From: [Clostridium] symbiosum ATCC 14940
GTDB taxonomy: Bacteria; Bacillota; Clostridia; Lachnospirales; Lachnospiraceae
Direction of reading: 5' to 3'
DNA length: 61,992 nt
NCBI RefSeq assembly: GCF_000466485.1
Contig: NZ_KE992890.1
Coordinates: forward strand, 1-61,992
Positions 21,242-30,325 of this stretch are shown here, in pieces; the first letter of the stretch is position 1, and every line of letters starts with the position of its first letter. Under the pieces are notes generated by a model, which did no database searches, was not told the origin of the DNA, and saw nothing but the letters and a program-made list of their open reading frames with translations. The position numbers and the translations under genes are program-made.

Positions 21242-24200
21242 ATGGCAGATTATACATATCAGACAAGGCGGAAGATGACGGAAGACTGGGTTGCCCATGT
21301 AAAGGAGAAAGCAGGTCATTTGTCGAAGAATGAAAAGCAGCTTCTGCCCGGGGCAGCTTACCATTCAGTTGCCCAGGCACCGCAGGATTGGATGAGGGGG
21401 CTTTTTGACAGCGGTAAATATCAAAAGCTCAGTGATTTATACAGAGGGGAACTGCCGGGGCTTGTTAAGGCGTGTGTTCCGGAAAAACTGACAGAGGAAT
21501 TTTATTATGCGCTGGATCAGATGAATCAGTTTCAGATGACGGCTGGATGGTACCGCCGAAGCGTCCGTTCTGACAGCTACCGTCCATTCGTCTATCAGAG
21601 CGTACAGCTTTTATGGGCTTATGCCCGGCTGGAATTTTACGGAGGCTCTCTGGCCGATATCTTAACCGGCCGGATCGATCCGGAGCAGTATGATCACGCC
21701 AGAACAGAGCGCTGGAGCTATGCAGAAATGCTGGCGGCGCAGATAGATCGGAAGGAAGAGGCGACGATACAGGCGGTGAAGGACATACTTCTCGGAGAGG
21801 GAAATACCCTGATGATCAGCCACAAACTGATACGGGGTATTGTCATGAGCAAAAACACAGAATTGTACGAGATACTCGGAAAGTTCCTGCTGGCGGCACG
21901 CCTTCAGGAAGGGGCGAGGCAGGCTGTCTGTGAGACGATGGATGCAGGCCGCCCGGAGGCATTTCTACATCTGTTCGGTGTCATTGAAGAAAATAACCTG
22001 GTACGATATTCTTCCGTTAAACGGGCAGTCAGCACCTGGATCGGAATCTTTGACGAAAAGAGCGCGGAGCGTATCACTGAAAAGCTGGTTCGTCTGATGG
22101 GACAATGTCTGAGAGATGACGGTTTCTGCCGGGAACAGCTTGCCTCCAATGATTCTATTGCCATCAGCTGCGGACTGTGGGCGAAAGGATTTTACGATGC
22201 GCAGCAGGCTGTCACGGAAGTCCTGGAGCTGATCCGCCATGGAACGAAGAATCAGAAAATGACAGCGTCCTATTTTAACCGTTCTCTTCAGTTCGGCTAT
22301 TTAAAACAGAAGGCGGCAAAGGAGGCGATTCTGAGCTGGCCGGATGATTTGGAGCTGGCGGCCTGCTTCCTCCCGAGCTTTATGGATAACACTTACCGGT
22401 GTTTTACACAGCTGTTAGAGGAAAAAGACGGGCGATCTTATCTTCAGCTTTGCGACGGCAAGGTCAGGAAGCCGGATAACCTGCCGGTGACGGAAATCTT
22501 TGAAAATGAGAAGGAAGCCAGAAAGGTTTACATTCTGTTCCGGGATATGTTAAGCCGGATTCCGAAAAAGGGTATAGACTTAAATCCCTGCATCTTCCCA
22601 TGGTACCGTGTGACGATGACGCAGTCGGATATTGCCCTCAGGATGTGCCTGATTGCCTGGATGCTTCAGGATGAGGCTTATCTGGATGAGGCGGCGCGTC
22701 TGATTCCGATTGTCGGCCAGGGAAATACGTACGGCGCAGCGCGTGCTGCAGCAGCCAGGGTGCTTTTATACCGGCCGCAGACACCGGCGCGCAGGGAAGT
22801 GCTGTTTGAGCTCCTCCACAATCCGGAGGAATATACGATGCAGTCGGCATACCGGCTGGCGGAGGACATGGAACTGGCGGTCGGGGACTACCTGATAATT
22901 GAAAAGAACCTGAAATATAAAAAGGGCAGGGCCGGTGTCCTGGCTCTTCTTCGGAAACAGGAACCGGCAGCGCTGCGGGAATCGGTCGGCCGGCTTTTGG
23001 AAACGGATTCGGAGGAATGCCGTATGGGCGCCCTCGATCTGGCGCTTCAGATTAAAAAGGAAGGTCCGCAGGAATTTGCAGCCGTCAGGCCCCTCCTTGA
23101 GACGCTTACCGGGCCGACGGGACGGGAACAAGTGATTCTTGGAGAACTTCTGGGAACAAAAAGCGAGGCTCAGGATATTTTGAATACACCGGGCTTCGGC
23201 CTTTATGATACAACGAAAGAGTGGCTTCTGCCTCCTGTGGAGGTGGACGAAAAACAGTCTGTAAAGCTGTTTGCAGGCGGCGAAGATGCGTGCATCCAGA
23301 TTCTGGAGCGGCTGAACAGCCTGATTGAAGAGAAAAATGAGCTGGAGTACAAGACGGCCTGGGGCGTAGAAATGCTTCTGGGCACAAAGCTGGATAACTG
23401 CCGGTGGATCCACGGGGATCCGGAGGCAGAGCCGTTAGATGCCCTGCCGTTTCGGGAACTGTGGGAAGACTTCTACAGGAAAGAGATTAAAACGGAGGAA
23501 ATGCTGCTGGAGCTTTATCTGTATCAAAAGTGCCGGGCCCAGCGCAACGACTACGAAAGGAATCTGGAGCTGTACAGGAAAGTGTTCGGCAGCGGGCTTT
23601 TGAAAAAACCGCCGTTTAAGAAGCTGGTACAGGGCCTGCGTTATGGAGCGCAGGCGGGGACAGTCATAGACACTTTGTTTACCCAGTACGTTCCGGCAGG
23701 CCTGAAAGCCCGGTGGGGACTTAAAGGGACTGCAAAGCTGCTGGCGGTGCTGGAAGCATCCAATGCATTTTATGAATGTGAGGAGAAACGGTGGAATGGA
23801 GAGAAGGAATGTTTTACAAAACGGGCTGCCGAGCTTCCCATCTTTAAGGAAATGCGCTGGTGGCTGTCTCTCGCGGACGAAGGCGATTGGGGAAGCGCCT
23901 TTACCCTGCGCTTTAAGCTTCAGGAGTTCTATGATAAGCTGAGAGGCAAAGAGGTTCTCCGCCGATATGACAGAGTAAGGGCCGGTTATCTGACTCTTGC
24001 GGACTATGTGGACTGCTATGTAAAAGGCATTTGGGACAAGGATCTATTCTACAAAGCGGTATTTACCTTCCTGAGCCTTAAGAGTCTGATTGGACCTGCC
24101 AGCACAGTGGAGCAAAAAGGGGCTGTATCATCCAGGGATGCACGTATCGGGGAACTGAATGCCTTTTTTGGGCAGGGGGTAATCCTCCCGGTGGATGGAA

Positions 24201-24676
24201 AATATCATTTTGACCAGATCGGGGATGAGGTACCGGCAATGAAGCTGGCCCACGAAATCTATCAGGAGGCGGTTCCGCTGATCCTGAAGGTGGAATTAAA
24301 AAGGGGGGGAGCAGGAGACCCCATTCTCAGGATACGTATCATCGATTCAGGCGATTTATGGCATCGATGTGATGATTCAGATTCTGACTGCGCTTGGGAA
24401 AGAGACATTACAGCGCAGTTCAGGCTATTATTCAAGTACAACCGAGCGGAAAGCCGTTTTAAGCCATCTGCTCAAGGTGTGCCGGCCAAAGCCGGAGGAG
24501 ACGGCAGAAGACTTGAAAAAAGCCCTGAAGGGAACGGATATCACAAGGAAGCGGCTGGTGGAGCTGGGCATGTATGCGCAGCAGTGGATTCCTCTTTTGG
24601 AGGAATATTTGAATCTGCCGGGATTCCAGAGCGGCTGCTATTATTTTATGGCCCACACAGGGGAACGGCTGGATGA
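21242..24676 (+). CDS. DUF5724/DUF4132 protein, N-terminal part, frame broken at G7 tract
   Basis: Open frame from the ATG at 21242 (CGGAGGG upstream). Up to about 24302 it encodes about 1020 residues of a helical, repeat-like protein of the DUF5724 type; the last 120 or so codons after the G7 run at 24303-24309 are out of frame with the natural protein (compositionally odd, rich in Gly/Arg). Reading with six G instead of seven continues directly as GEQETPFSGYVSSIQ... into the frame at 24369, giving one protein of about 1741 residues, the usual size for DUF4132 giants. So the gene is a frameshifted pseudogene, a phase-variable gene, or carries an assembly error. Function of the family is unresolved. 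Confidence 0.8.
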   Translation: MADYTYQTRRKMTEDWVAHVKEKAGHLSKNEKQLLPGAAYHSVAQAPQDWMRGLFDSGKYQKLSDLYRGELPGLVKACVPEKLTEEFYYALDQMNQFQMTAGWYRRSVRSDSYRPFVYQSVQLLWAYARLEFYGGSLADILTGRIDPEQYDHARTERWSYAEMLAAQIDRKEEATIQAVKDILLGEGNTLMISHKLIRGIVMSKNTELYEILGKFLLAARLQEGARQAVCETMDAGRPEAFLHLFGVIEENNLVRYSSVKRAVSTWIGIFDEKSAERITEKLVRLMGQCLRDDGFCREQLASNDSIAISCGLWAKGFYDAQQAVTEVLELIRHGTKNQKMTASYFNRSLQFGYLKQKAAKEAILSWPDDLELAACFLPSFMDNTYRCFTQLLEEKDGRSYLQLCDGKVRKPDNLPVTEIFENEKEARKVYILFRDMLSRIPKKGIDLNPCIFPWYRVTMTQSDIALRMCLIAWMLQDEAYLDEAARLIPIVGQGNTYGAARAAAARVLLYRPQTPARREVLFELLHNPEEYTMQSAYRLAEDMELAVGDYLIIEKNLKYKKGRAGVLALLRKQEPAALRESVGRLLETDSEECRMGALDLALQIKKEGPQEFAAVRPLLETLTGPTGREQVILGELLGTKSEAQDILNTPGFGLYDTTKEWLLPPVEVDEKQSVKLFAGGEDACIQILERLNSLIEEKNELEYKTAWGVEMLLGTKLDNCRWIHGDPEAEPLDALPFRELWEDFYRKEIKTEEMLLELYLYQKCRAQRNDYERNLELYRKVFGSGLLKKPPFKKLVQGLRYGAQAGTVIDTLFTQYVPAGLKARWGLKGTAKLLAVLEASNAFYECEEKRWNGEKECFTKRAAELPIFKEMRWWLSLADEGDWGSAFTLRFKLQEFYDKLRGKEVLRRYDRVRAGYLTLADYVDCYVKGIWDKDLFYKAVFTFLSLKSLIGPASTVEQKGAVSSRDARIGELNAFFGQGVILPVDGKYHFDQIGDEVPAMKLAHEIYQEAVPLILKVELKRGGAGDPILRIRIIDSGDLWHRCDDSDSDCAWERDITAQFRLLFKYNRAESRFKPSAQGVPAKAGGDGRRLEKSPEGNGYHKEAAGGAGHVCAAVDSSFGGIFESAGIPERLLLFYGPHRGTAG
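24298..24309 (+). other. A5G7 homopolymer at the frame break
   Basis: AAAAA (24298-24302) followed by GGGGGGG (24303-24309). Loss of one G restores a single open frame from 21242 to 26468. Runs of this length slip during replication and transcription, so the state may vary between cells or transcripts. Confidence 0.85.
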
Positions 24677-26468
24677 GTTTACTACCTCTATGGTAGCTAA
24701 ATTTACTCCGCTCACCCCGGAGGAGCTGCAGGACGGAGCTTTTGATATCCACTGGTTCTTCGAGGCATATGAAATGCTGGGAGAGAAGGAGTTTAAGCTT
24801 CTCTACGATGCAGCCAAATATTCTTCCGCCGGGGCCGCCCATGCCCGGGCCAGGAAATATGCCGACGCCGCTCTCGGCAAAGTGGAGAAGGAGGCGTTAA
24901 AAGCAGAGATAGCGGAGAAGAGGAACAAAGATCTGCTGATGAGTATCGGACTTTTGCCTCTCGCTCCGGAAAGTAAGGATGAAGAAGATCGGAAGAGACG
25001 GGAAGAGGATTTGCTCGACCGTTATCAGTTTATTCAGAAGTTTCGGAAAGAAAGCAGGAATTACGGTGCGCAGAGGCGTGCCAGCGAAGGCCGGGCTGCT
25101 GCGCTCGCGCTTCAGAATCTCAGCGTCAATGCCGGTTTTACCGATGTGACAAGGCTGACGCTTCGGATGGAGAACCGGCTGGTGGAGACAATGGACCGTT
25201 ATTTTGAATGGGCGCCGCTTGATGAGCTGGAACTCAGGATTCTGGTGGATGAAAACGGAAAGAGCAGTCTTCAATGCCAAAAGGGAGGAAAGCTGTTAAA
25301 AGCAATTCCGGCAAAATATAAGAAAAATGAGATTGTTGCGGAATATCAGGAGGTCAATAAAAAGCTGAAGGAACAGTACAGCAGGACAAGACAGATGATG
25401 GAGCAGGCGATGGAAGACAGGACGTCCTTTGAGATATGGGAATTCCTGGAGCTGGCGAAAAATCCTGTCGTCCGTCCGATTACCTCCCCTCTTGTAGTAA
25501 TGGTAGCAGGAGAAGCCGGCGACATCCCCGGCAGCAGGTTATCCGGCAAAACGGCCGCTTCTTATGACGGCGAGGCAGCAGAGGGGGCCGGAATGCGGAT
25601 GGGATTCCTGACAGAGGAAGGGCTTAGAGACTGGTCCGGTACACTGACACCTGTAAAGCGGGATGATAAGATCCTCATAGCACATCCCTCTGATTTGTAT
25701 AAAGAGGGGCATTGGCATGAGTATCAGAAGTTCTTATTTGACAATCAGCTCAGGCAGCCCTTTAAGCAGGTGTTCAGGGAACTGTATGTGAAGCTTCAGG
25801 AAGAGCTTGATAAAGACGACTCCAGAATGTTTTCCGGAAATCAGATCCAGCCTCAGAAGACAGTCGGTGCCTTGAGGAGCCGCCGCTGGGTTGCCGATTA
25901 CGAGGACGGACTCCAGAAGATTTATTATAAAGAGAACATTGTTGCCAGAATCTATGCAATGGCGGACTGGTTCTCGCCCAGCGATGTGGAGGCTCCCACT
26001 CTTGAGTGGGTGGTGTTCTCCGATCGGAAGACCTTCAAGCCCCTGAAAATCAGGGAGATACCGGATGTGCTGTACAGCGAGGTTATGCGGGACGTCGATC
26101 TGGCGGTCAGCGTAGCTCATGCGGGCGGAGTCGATCCGGAGACAAGTCATTCAACGGTTGAGATGCGCAAGGCGGTTGTGGAGTGCAATCTGGAACTGTT
26201 TAAGATTAAAAATGTCCGCCTGGAGGGGAGCCACGCCTTCATTGATGGGAAGCTGGGGCAGTATACGGTGCATCTGGGAAGCGGAGTGGTCCACCAGATG
26301 GGAAATGCGATGCTGTTCGTAGTGCCTGTCCACTCGCAGCACCGGGGCCGTATCTTCCTGCCGTTTGTCGATGATGATCCGAAGACGGCGGAAATTATGT
26401 CCAAGATTCTTTTATTTGCGGAGGATAATAAGATTAAGGATCCAACCATTCTGGAACAGATTCGATAG
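24369..26468 (+). CDS. DUF4132 C-terminal part (separate frame)
   Basis: 699 codons from the ATG at 24369, but that ATG is internal: the frame is open upstream to the G7 tract and natural protein sequence (TPFSGYVSSIQAIYGIDV) precedes it. There is no ribosome site at 24369. The middle holds charged coiled-coil-like helices (ESKDEEDRKRREEDLLDRYQ). The C-terminal 250 residues (from about LIAHPSDLYKEGHW to GRIFLPFVDDDP) form the DUF4132 domain, known from MolR/YehI-type proteins, including REL-YVKLQEELD and a final I-L-S-K-I-L-L-F-A-x-D motif. Its loss would remove the most conserved domain, so whether the G7 state is expressed matters. Confidence 0.8.
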   Translation: MMIQILTALGKETLQRSSGYYSSTTERKAVLSHLLKVCRPKPEETAEDLKKALKGTDITRKRLVELGMYAQQWIPLLEEYLNLPGFQSGCYYFMAHTGERLDEFTTSMVAKFTPLTPEELQDGAFDIHWFFEAYEMLGEKEFKLLYDAAKYSSAGAAHARARKYADAALGKVEKEALKAEIAEKRNKDLLMSIGLLPLAPESKDEEDRKRREEDLLDRYQFIQKFRKESRNYGAQRRASEGRAAALALQNLSVNAGFTDVTRLTLRMENRLVETMDRYFEWAPLDELELRILVDENGKSSLQCQKGGKLLKAIPAKYKKNEIVAEYQEVNKKLKEQYSRTRQMMEQAMEDRTSFEIWEFLELAKNPVVRPITSPLVVMVAGEAGDIPGSRLSGKTAASYDGEAAEGAGMRMGFLTEEGLRDWSGTLTPVKRDDKILIAHPSDLYKEGHWHEYQKFLFDNQLRQPFKQVFRELYVKLQEELDKDDSRMFSGNQIQPQKTVGALRSRRWVADYEDGLQKIYYKENIVARIYAMADWFSPSDVEAPTLEWVVFSDRKTFKPLKIREIPDVLYSEVMRDVDLAVSVAHAGGVDPETSHSTVEMRKAVVECNLELFKIKNVRLEGSHAFIDGKLGQYTVHLGSGVVHQMGNAMLFVVPVHSQHRGRIFLPFVDDDPKTAEIMSKILLFAEDNKIKDPTILEQIR

Positions 26469-26497
26469 GATTTTCAGATATAAGCCGGACATGGGAT

Positions 26498-26545
26498 AAA
26501 AAAGAGGAAGACTATATGGTTAAGCCATATGGCCTTCCTCTTTTT
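26498..26545. terminator. bidirectional terminator
   Basis: Stem AAAGAGGAAG (26501-26510)/CTTCCTCTTT (26534-26543), extended by ATATGG/CCATAT inside, flanked by A6 on the left and T5 on the right. Confidence 0.9.
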
Positions 26546-26709
26546 GGTGCGTTCAGATAATGTAATATTATTTCAAAAGAAACAATCCGATCTATAGAAA
26601 ATGATTGTGCATAATGCATATAAAACCATTGAAATATAGAAGCTAACAAGCTATAATATAATACTTTTAACGAAAATTGAAATATATTTACAAAAATACA
26701 TGTATCATA

Positions 26710-26738
26710 TTGAAAAAAAATTACAGATATGATATTAT
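26710..26738 (+). promoter_or_regulatory. promoter of the sugar-acid utilisation operon
   Basis: TTGAAA (26710-26715), 17 bases, TATTAT (26733-26738). The 160 bases upstream hold no gene but several AT-rich short inverted repeats (for example ATACATGTAT near 26696), which could bind the RpiR-type regulator at 34639. Confidence 0.65.
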
Positions 26739-26797
26739 TCGAATGTAATAAGAATACAAAACAATCCAGCATAAAAAGGATAAGGGGAGGAGTTAAG

Positions 26798-27835
26798 ATG
26801 AAAGCAGTAGTTCTTCATGGACCGAACGATTTTGCGACGGAAGAGATCAAAAAACCGGAAATCGGAGATCACGAAATGCTTTTAAAGATGAGAAAAGCAG
26901 CCATCTGCGGAACAGACATGAGAATTTTCGCAGGAACCAAGACTAAGGGAATCAGATATCCTTCGGTCGTCGGCCACGAGATGTGCGGCGATATCTGTGA
27001 AGTCGGAAAAGAGGTTGAGGGCTTCAGAGCGGGGGACAGGGTTTCCATCGCAAATGTGATTCCGTGCGGTTCCTGTCCGGCCTGTCTGGAAGGCAGGGAG
27101 AATGCCTGTATGAACAGAAAGGCGATTGGCTATGAGTTCGACGGCGGTTTTGAAGAGTACGTACTCCTTCCCGAGATTCTGATAAAAAGCGGTAATGTTG
27201 TAAAATTACCGGAGGATGTCTCTTACACGGCGGGAGCGCTGATAGAACCTCTGGCCTGCTGTATCAGAGGGCTCAAAAATGCAGGGACAGGATTTAACGA
27301 TGTGGTCCTGATTGCGGGAGCAGGGCCAATCGGCCTGATGCATATGCAGCTCTCCAAAATTGCAGGCGCAAAAATGGTCATTGTCAGCGAACCGAATGAG
27401 ATGAGAAGAAAAGCGGCACAGGAACTGGGCGCAGACCTTACGGTAAACCCGATCGAAGAAGATTTACATAAAATTGTCATGGATGCTACAAACGGTATGG
27501 GAGCCGATGTCATCGTGATGGCAATCGGAGTTCCGGCTCTCGTTAATTCCACCCTGAAGCTCTGTAAGAAGGGGGGAACGGTTAACCTTTTTGCGGGTTT
27601 TGCGGGGACGGGGGAATGCACGATAGAAGTCAACACGATCCACTATAACGAAATCAATGTCAACGGCAGCACCGCATACAAGAGAATAGATTATCTGGAA
27701 GCGGCCGACATGGTTATCAATAAAAAGATAAACCTGGACAGGATTGCAACCGACACCTTTAAACTGGACGAATTCAAAGAGGCGTTTGAGTACTGTAAAA
27801 GCGGACAGGGCCTGAAGGTAATGATTGAACCGTAA
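26798..27835 (+). CDS. zinc-dependent MDR dehydrogenase (sorbitol/threonine dehydrogenase family)
   Basis: 345 residues from the ATG at 26798 (GGGGAGGAG upstream); an earlier in-frame start lies in the promoter. Catalytic zinc ligands: AICGTDMR (Cys) and VVGHEMCGD (His-Glu). Structural zinc loop: CGSCPACLEGRENAC. NAD site: VVLIAGAGPIGLMHMQLSKIAGA. It should oxidise a polyol or sugar-acid hydroxyl to a ketone. As first gene of an operon with an aldolase, an FGGY kinase and a TRAP importer, it probably makes the keto sugar that is then phosphorylated and cleaved. Confidence 0.9.
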   Translation: MKAVVLHGPNDFATEEIKKPEIGDHEMLLKMRKAAICGTDMRIFAGTKTKGIRYPSVVGHEMCGDICEVGKEVEGFRAGDRVSIANVIPCGSCPACLEGRENACMNRKAIGYEFDGGFEEYVLLPEILIKSGNVVKLPEDVSYTAGALIEPLACCIRGLKNAGTGFNDVVLIAGAGPIGLMHMQLSKIAGAKMVIVSEPNEMRRKAAQELGADLTVNPIEEDLHKIVMDATNGMGADVIVMAIGVPALVNSTLKLCKKGGTVNLFAGFAGTGECTIEVNTIHYNEINVNGSTAYKRIDYLEAADMVINKKINLDRIATDTFKLDEFKEAFEYCKSGQGLKVMIEP

Positions 27836-27893
27836 GCACACGAAAATGAAACAAGTAAATAACCAAACAGACCAAATCAGGAGGAAAAGAATT

Positions 27894-28736
27894 ATGGCAA
27901 TGTTAGGAAAAGAAATCAGAATGAGCAGATTAGTTAATCCGGTGAGCAATAAAATGATGGCCATCACGGTAGATCATGCCACATCCAGAGGAATCGCCCC
28001 AATGACCGGAATTCAGGACGTGCAGTCTGCAATTGACAAAATCATTCTCGGCAAACCGGATGCAATGACAATGACAAAGGGAATTGCGGAGCGCTGCATG
28101 TACCAGCACGCGGGAAAGGTTTCTATTTTAATGAAGATTTCCAACTACTCCCCTGTGGCTCCGACTAAAGATACAATCTTTGGAACCGTTGATGAGGCAA
28201 TCCGTATGGGAGCCGACGCAGTATCCATGGGCTGTATGACGCTTGGAAACTTCCAGGGCGAGCAGTTCGAGGCAATCGGCAGAGTGGCTGAGGAATGTAT
28301 GAGAAAAGGAATGCCGCTGATCGGCCATGTTTACCCGAAGGGAGAAAGCGTTCCGGCCGACAAGAGAACGGCATGGGAAAATATCGCATATTGCGTCAGA
28401 AGCGCCTGCGAGCTGGGCATGGATATTGTAAAGACAACTTACACGGGAGATCCGGACAGCATGGCAAAAGCCATTGCCTGTGTACCGTCGAGCTTCAGAG
28501 TCGTTATTCAGGGCGGAGATTCATGCAAGACACTGGACGACTATCTGGAAATGACGAGAGAAGCGATGGACTGCGGCGTAGGCGGCGTGACAATGGGGCG
28601 TTTTGTATGGGACTACAAGGATGTGACGGCGCTTGTAATTGCGCTGAGATACATGATTCATCACGGCTACGGCGTAAAAGAGGCGAAAGAATTGCTGGCC
28701 CAGCTTGAAAATGATAAAAATTACGGAGACTTTTAA
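27894..28736 (+). CDS. DhnA-type class I aldolase (LsrF/FbaB family)
   Basis: 280 residues starting at the ATG at 27894, with AGGAGG 10 bases upstream. The (beta/alpha)8 family features are DHATSRGIAP near the N-terminus, ILMKISNYSP, DAVSMGCMTLG, then YPKGESVP and the Schiff-base lysine region DIVKTTYTGDPDS (about residue 180), followed by VVIQGGDSC and GGVTMGRFVWDY for phosphate binding. It should cleave or thiolyse a phosphorylated ketose, yielding DHAP or a related C3 unit. The kinase gene 36 bases downstream would supply the phosphorylated substrate. Confidence 0.85.
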   Translation: MAMLGKEIRMSRLVNPVSNKMMAITVDHATSRGIAPMTGIQDVQSAIDKIILGKPDAMTMTKGIAERCMYQHAGKVSILMKISNYSPVAPTKDTIFGTVDEAIRMGADAVSMGCMTLGNFQGEQFEAIGRVAEECMRKGMPLIGHVYPKGESVPADKRTAWENIAYCVRSACELGMDIVKTTYTGDPDSMAKAIACVPSSFRVVIQGGDSCKTLDDYLEMTREAMDCGVGGVTMGRFVWDYKDVTALVIALRYMIHHGYGVKEAKELLAQLENDKNYGDF

Positions 28737-28771
28737 TAAAACTGGGGCACGGCAGAAGAGGGTAATGAATT

Positions 28772-30310
28772 ATGGCGGGGAAATACTTATTAGGCGTTGA
28801 CGTCGGCACCACCAGCGTCAAGGTGGCGGTTATCGATGAAAATGCCGGCGTGCTGGGGATCAGCAAAAGCTCCTACAACCTGATTACTCCGGAGCCGGAT
28901 TACCAGCAGATAGACACAGAAGATATGTGGAGAGCGTTTCTGAAATGTGTGGAGCTTGTATCGGAAGGCAAGGGGCTTGATTTGTCACAGATTGCGGGAA
29001 TCGGAATCTCAAGCCTATGTCCTGGTCTCGCCGCGTTCGGAGAAGATGGAGAGGTGCTGGTAGACCCGATTCTGTATTCCGACAGAAGAAGCACAGAAGA
29101 GGCAGAGATAATCCTGAGCGCGGTGGGAAGCGATAAGCTGTTTGAGATAACGGCCAACACCGCGATGGCGGGAGCTACATCCGGAACCTCCATGCTTTGG
29201 ATTAAACGCAATCTGCCGGAGATTTATGAAAAAACGAAATATTTCGGCCATGTCAATACGCTGATGGCCCTGAGGATGACCGGACGGTACGCAATTGATT
29301 ATTCCAACGCGTCCTACAGCAATTTTTTCGAGACGGCCGGCGGCTTCAAATGGTCTTCCCATATCTGTGACAAGGTCGGGATCGACATGGAAAAACTGCC
29401 TCCTCTTCTCCATTCTACTGATGTGGTGGGCGGTCTTATCAATCAGGAGCTGATTGGAATGGGGCTGAAACAGGGGACGCCTGTGGTGATAGGAGGCGGT
29501 GATACGGCCTGCGCCTCCCTGGCGGTGGGAGTGACAAGGAACGGGGATGTATGTGAGTCGGTCGGAACCACCAATGTGCTGACAATCTGCGTGGATCAGC
29601 CCAAATTTGACCACGGCTTCATCAACCGGTGCCATGTGGTGGACGGAACCTGGATCTACCAGGGGGCAATGTCCCATACGGGAGCGGCCTACCAGTGGTT
29701 CAAGGATGAGTTCTGCAAGGATCTTCAGGATGAATCGGAACTGACGCACCAGGATGTATTTATCCGGATGAACGAAGAGGCGGCAAAAGCAAAGCCGGGC
29801 TGCGGAGGCCTTGTGTTCCTTCCCTATATGCTGGGGGAGCGCAGCCCGGTCTGGGACCCGTATGCGAGAGGAGTCTTTTTCGGGATTTCCCTTCATACCA
29901 CCAGAAAAGATTTTAACCGCGCCATTATGGAGGGCTGCGGATACGGACTCCGCCAGCTGGCGGAGATAGCCGGACGAGTGACAGGAAAGCATATCGGGGA
30001 ATTTGTCTCCATCGGCGGAGGCGCCAAGAGCGAGGTGTGGGCACAGATCAAGGCGGATATTATGGGGGTAAACATAAAAGTCCTGGATCTGAATGATATG
30101 GCTCCCATCGGGGCGGCGCTTTTAGCCGGAGTCGGGGCCGGATGCTTTGCAGATGTCTATGAAGCGTCCGCGAAGGTGGAGAGGAAGGTCTGCCGCGAGG
30201 TGACGGCCTCCCACAGCAATGATGATGTATATGAGCGGGGGTACCGGGTCTATACGGAGCTGTATCCCCGGATTAAAGACCTGTATAAAATAACAAGCAA
30301 TTTGCATTAA
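28772..30310 (+). CDS. FGGY-family carbohydrate kinase
   Basis: 512 residues, ATG at 28772. N-terminal ATPase motif LLGVDVGTTSVKVAVIDE (phosphate 1), ISSLCPGLAAFGEDGEVLVDPILYSDRR in the sugar-binding region, phosphate-2 loop ESVGTTNVLTI, and adenosine motif FVSIGGGAKSEVWAQIKADIMG. The family covers xylulo-, glycero-, glucono-, erythritol and autoinducer-2 kinases. It would phosphorylate the ketose made by the zinc dehydrogenase. It sits between the aldolase and the TRAP genes, 15 bases before the binding-protein gene. Confidence 0.9.
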   Translation: MAGKYLLGVDVGTTSVKVAVIDENAGVLGISKSSYNLITPEPDYQQIDTEDMWRAFLKCVELVSEGKGLDLSQIAGIGISSLCPGLAAFGEDGEVLVDPILYSDRRSTEEAEIILSAVGSDKLFEITANTAMAGATSGTSMLWIKRNLPEIYEKTKYFGHVNTLMALRMTGRYAIDYSNASYSNFFETAGGFKWSSHICDKVGIDMEKLPPLLHSTDVVGGLINQELIGMGLKQGTPVVIGGGDTACASLAVGVTRNGDVCESVGTTNVLTICVDQPKFDHGFINRCHVVDGTWIYQGAMSHTGAAYQWFKDEFCKDLQDESELTHQDVFIRMNEEAAKAKPGCGGLVFLPYMLGERSPVWDPYARGVFFGISLHTTRKDFNRAIMEGCGYGLRQLAEIAGRVTGKHIGEFVSIGGGAKSEVWAQIKADIMGVNIKVLDLNDMAPIGAALLAGVGAGCFADVYEASAKVERKVCREVTASHSNDDVYERGYRVYTELYPRIKDLYKITSNLH

Positions 30311-30325
30311 GAGGAGGATTTCATT

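Noticed and set aside
29015-29992. 325-codon antisense frame opposite the FGGY kinase (also 271 codons at 9298-10113 and 266 at 15562-16362)
   Set aside because: Antisense to well-supported genes with conserved motifs; rich in His/Arg/Cys as expected for shadow frames.
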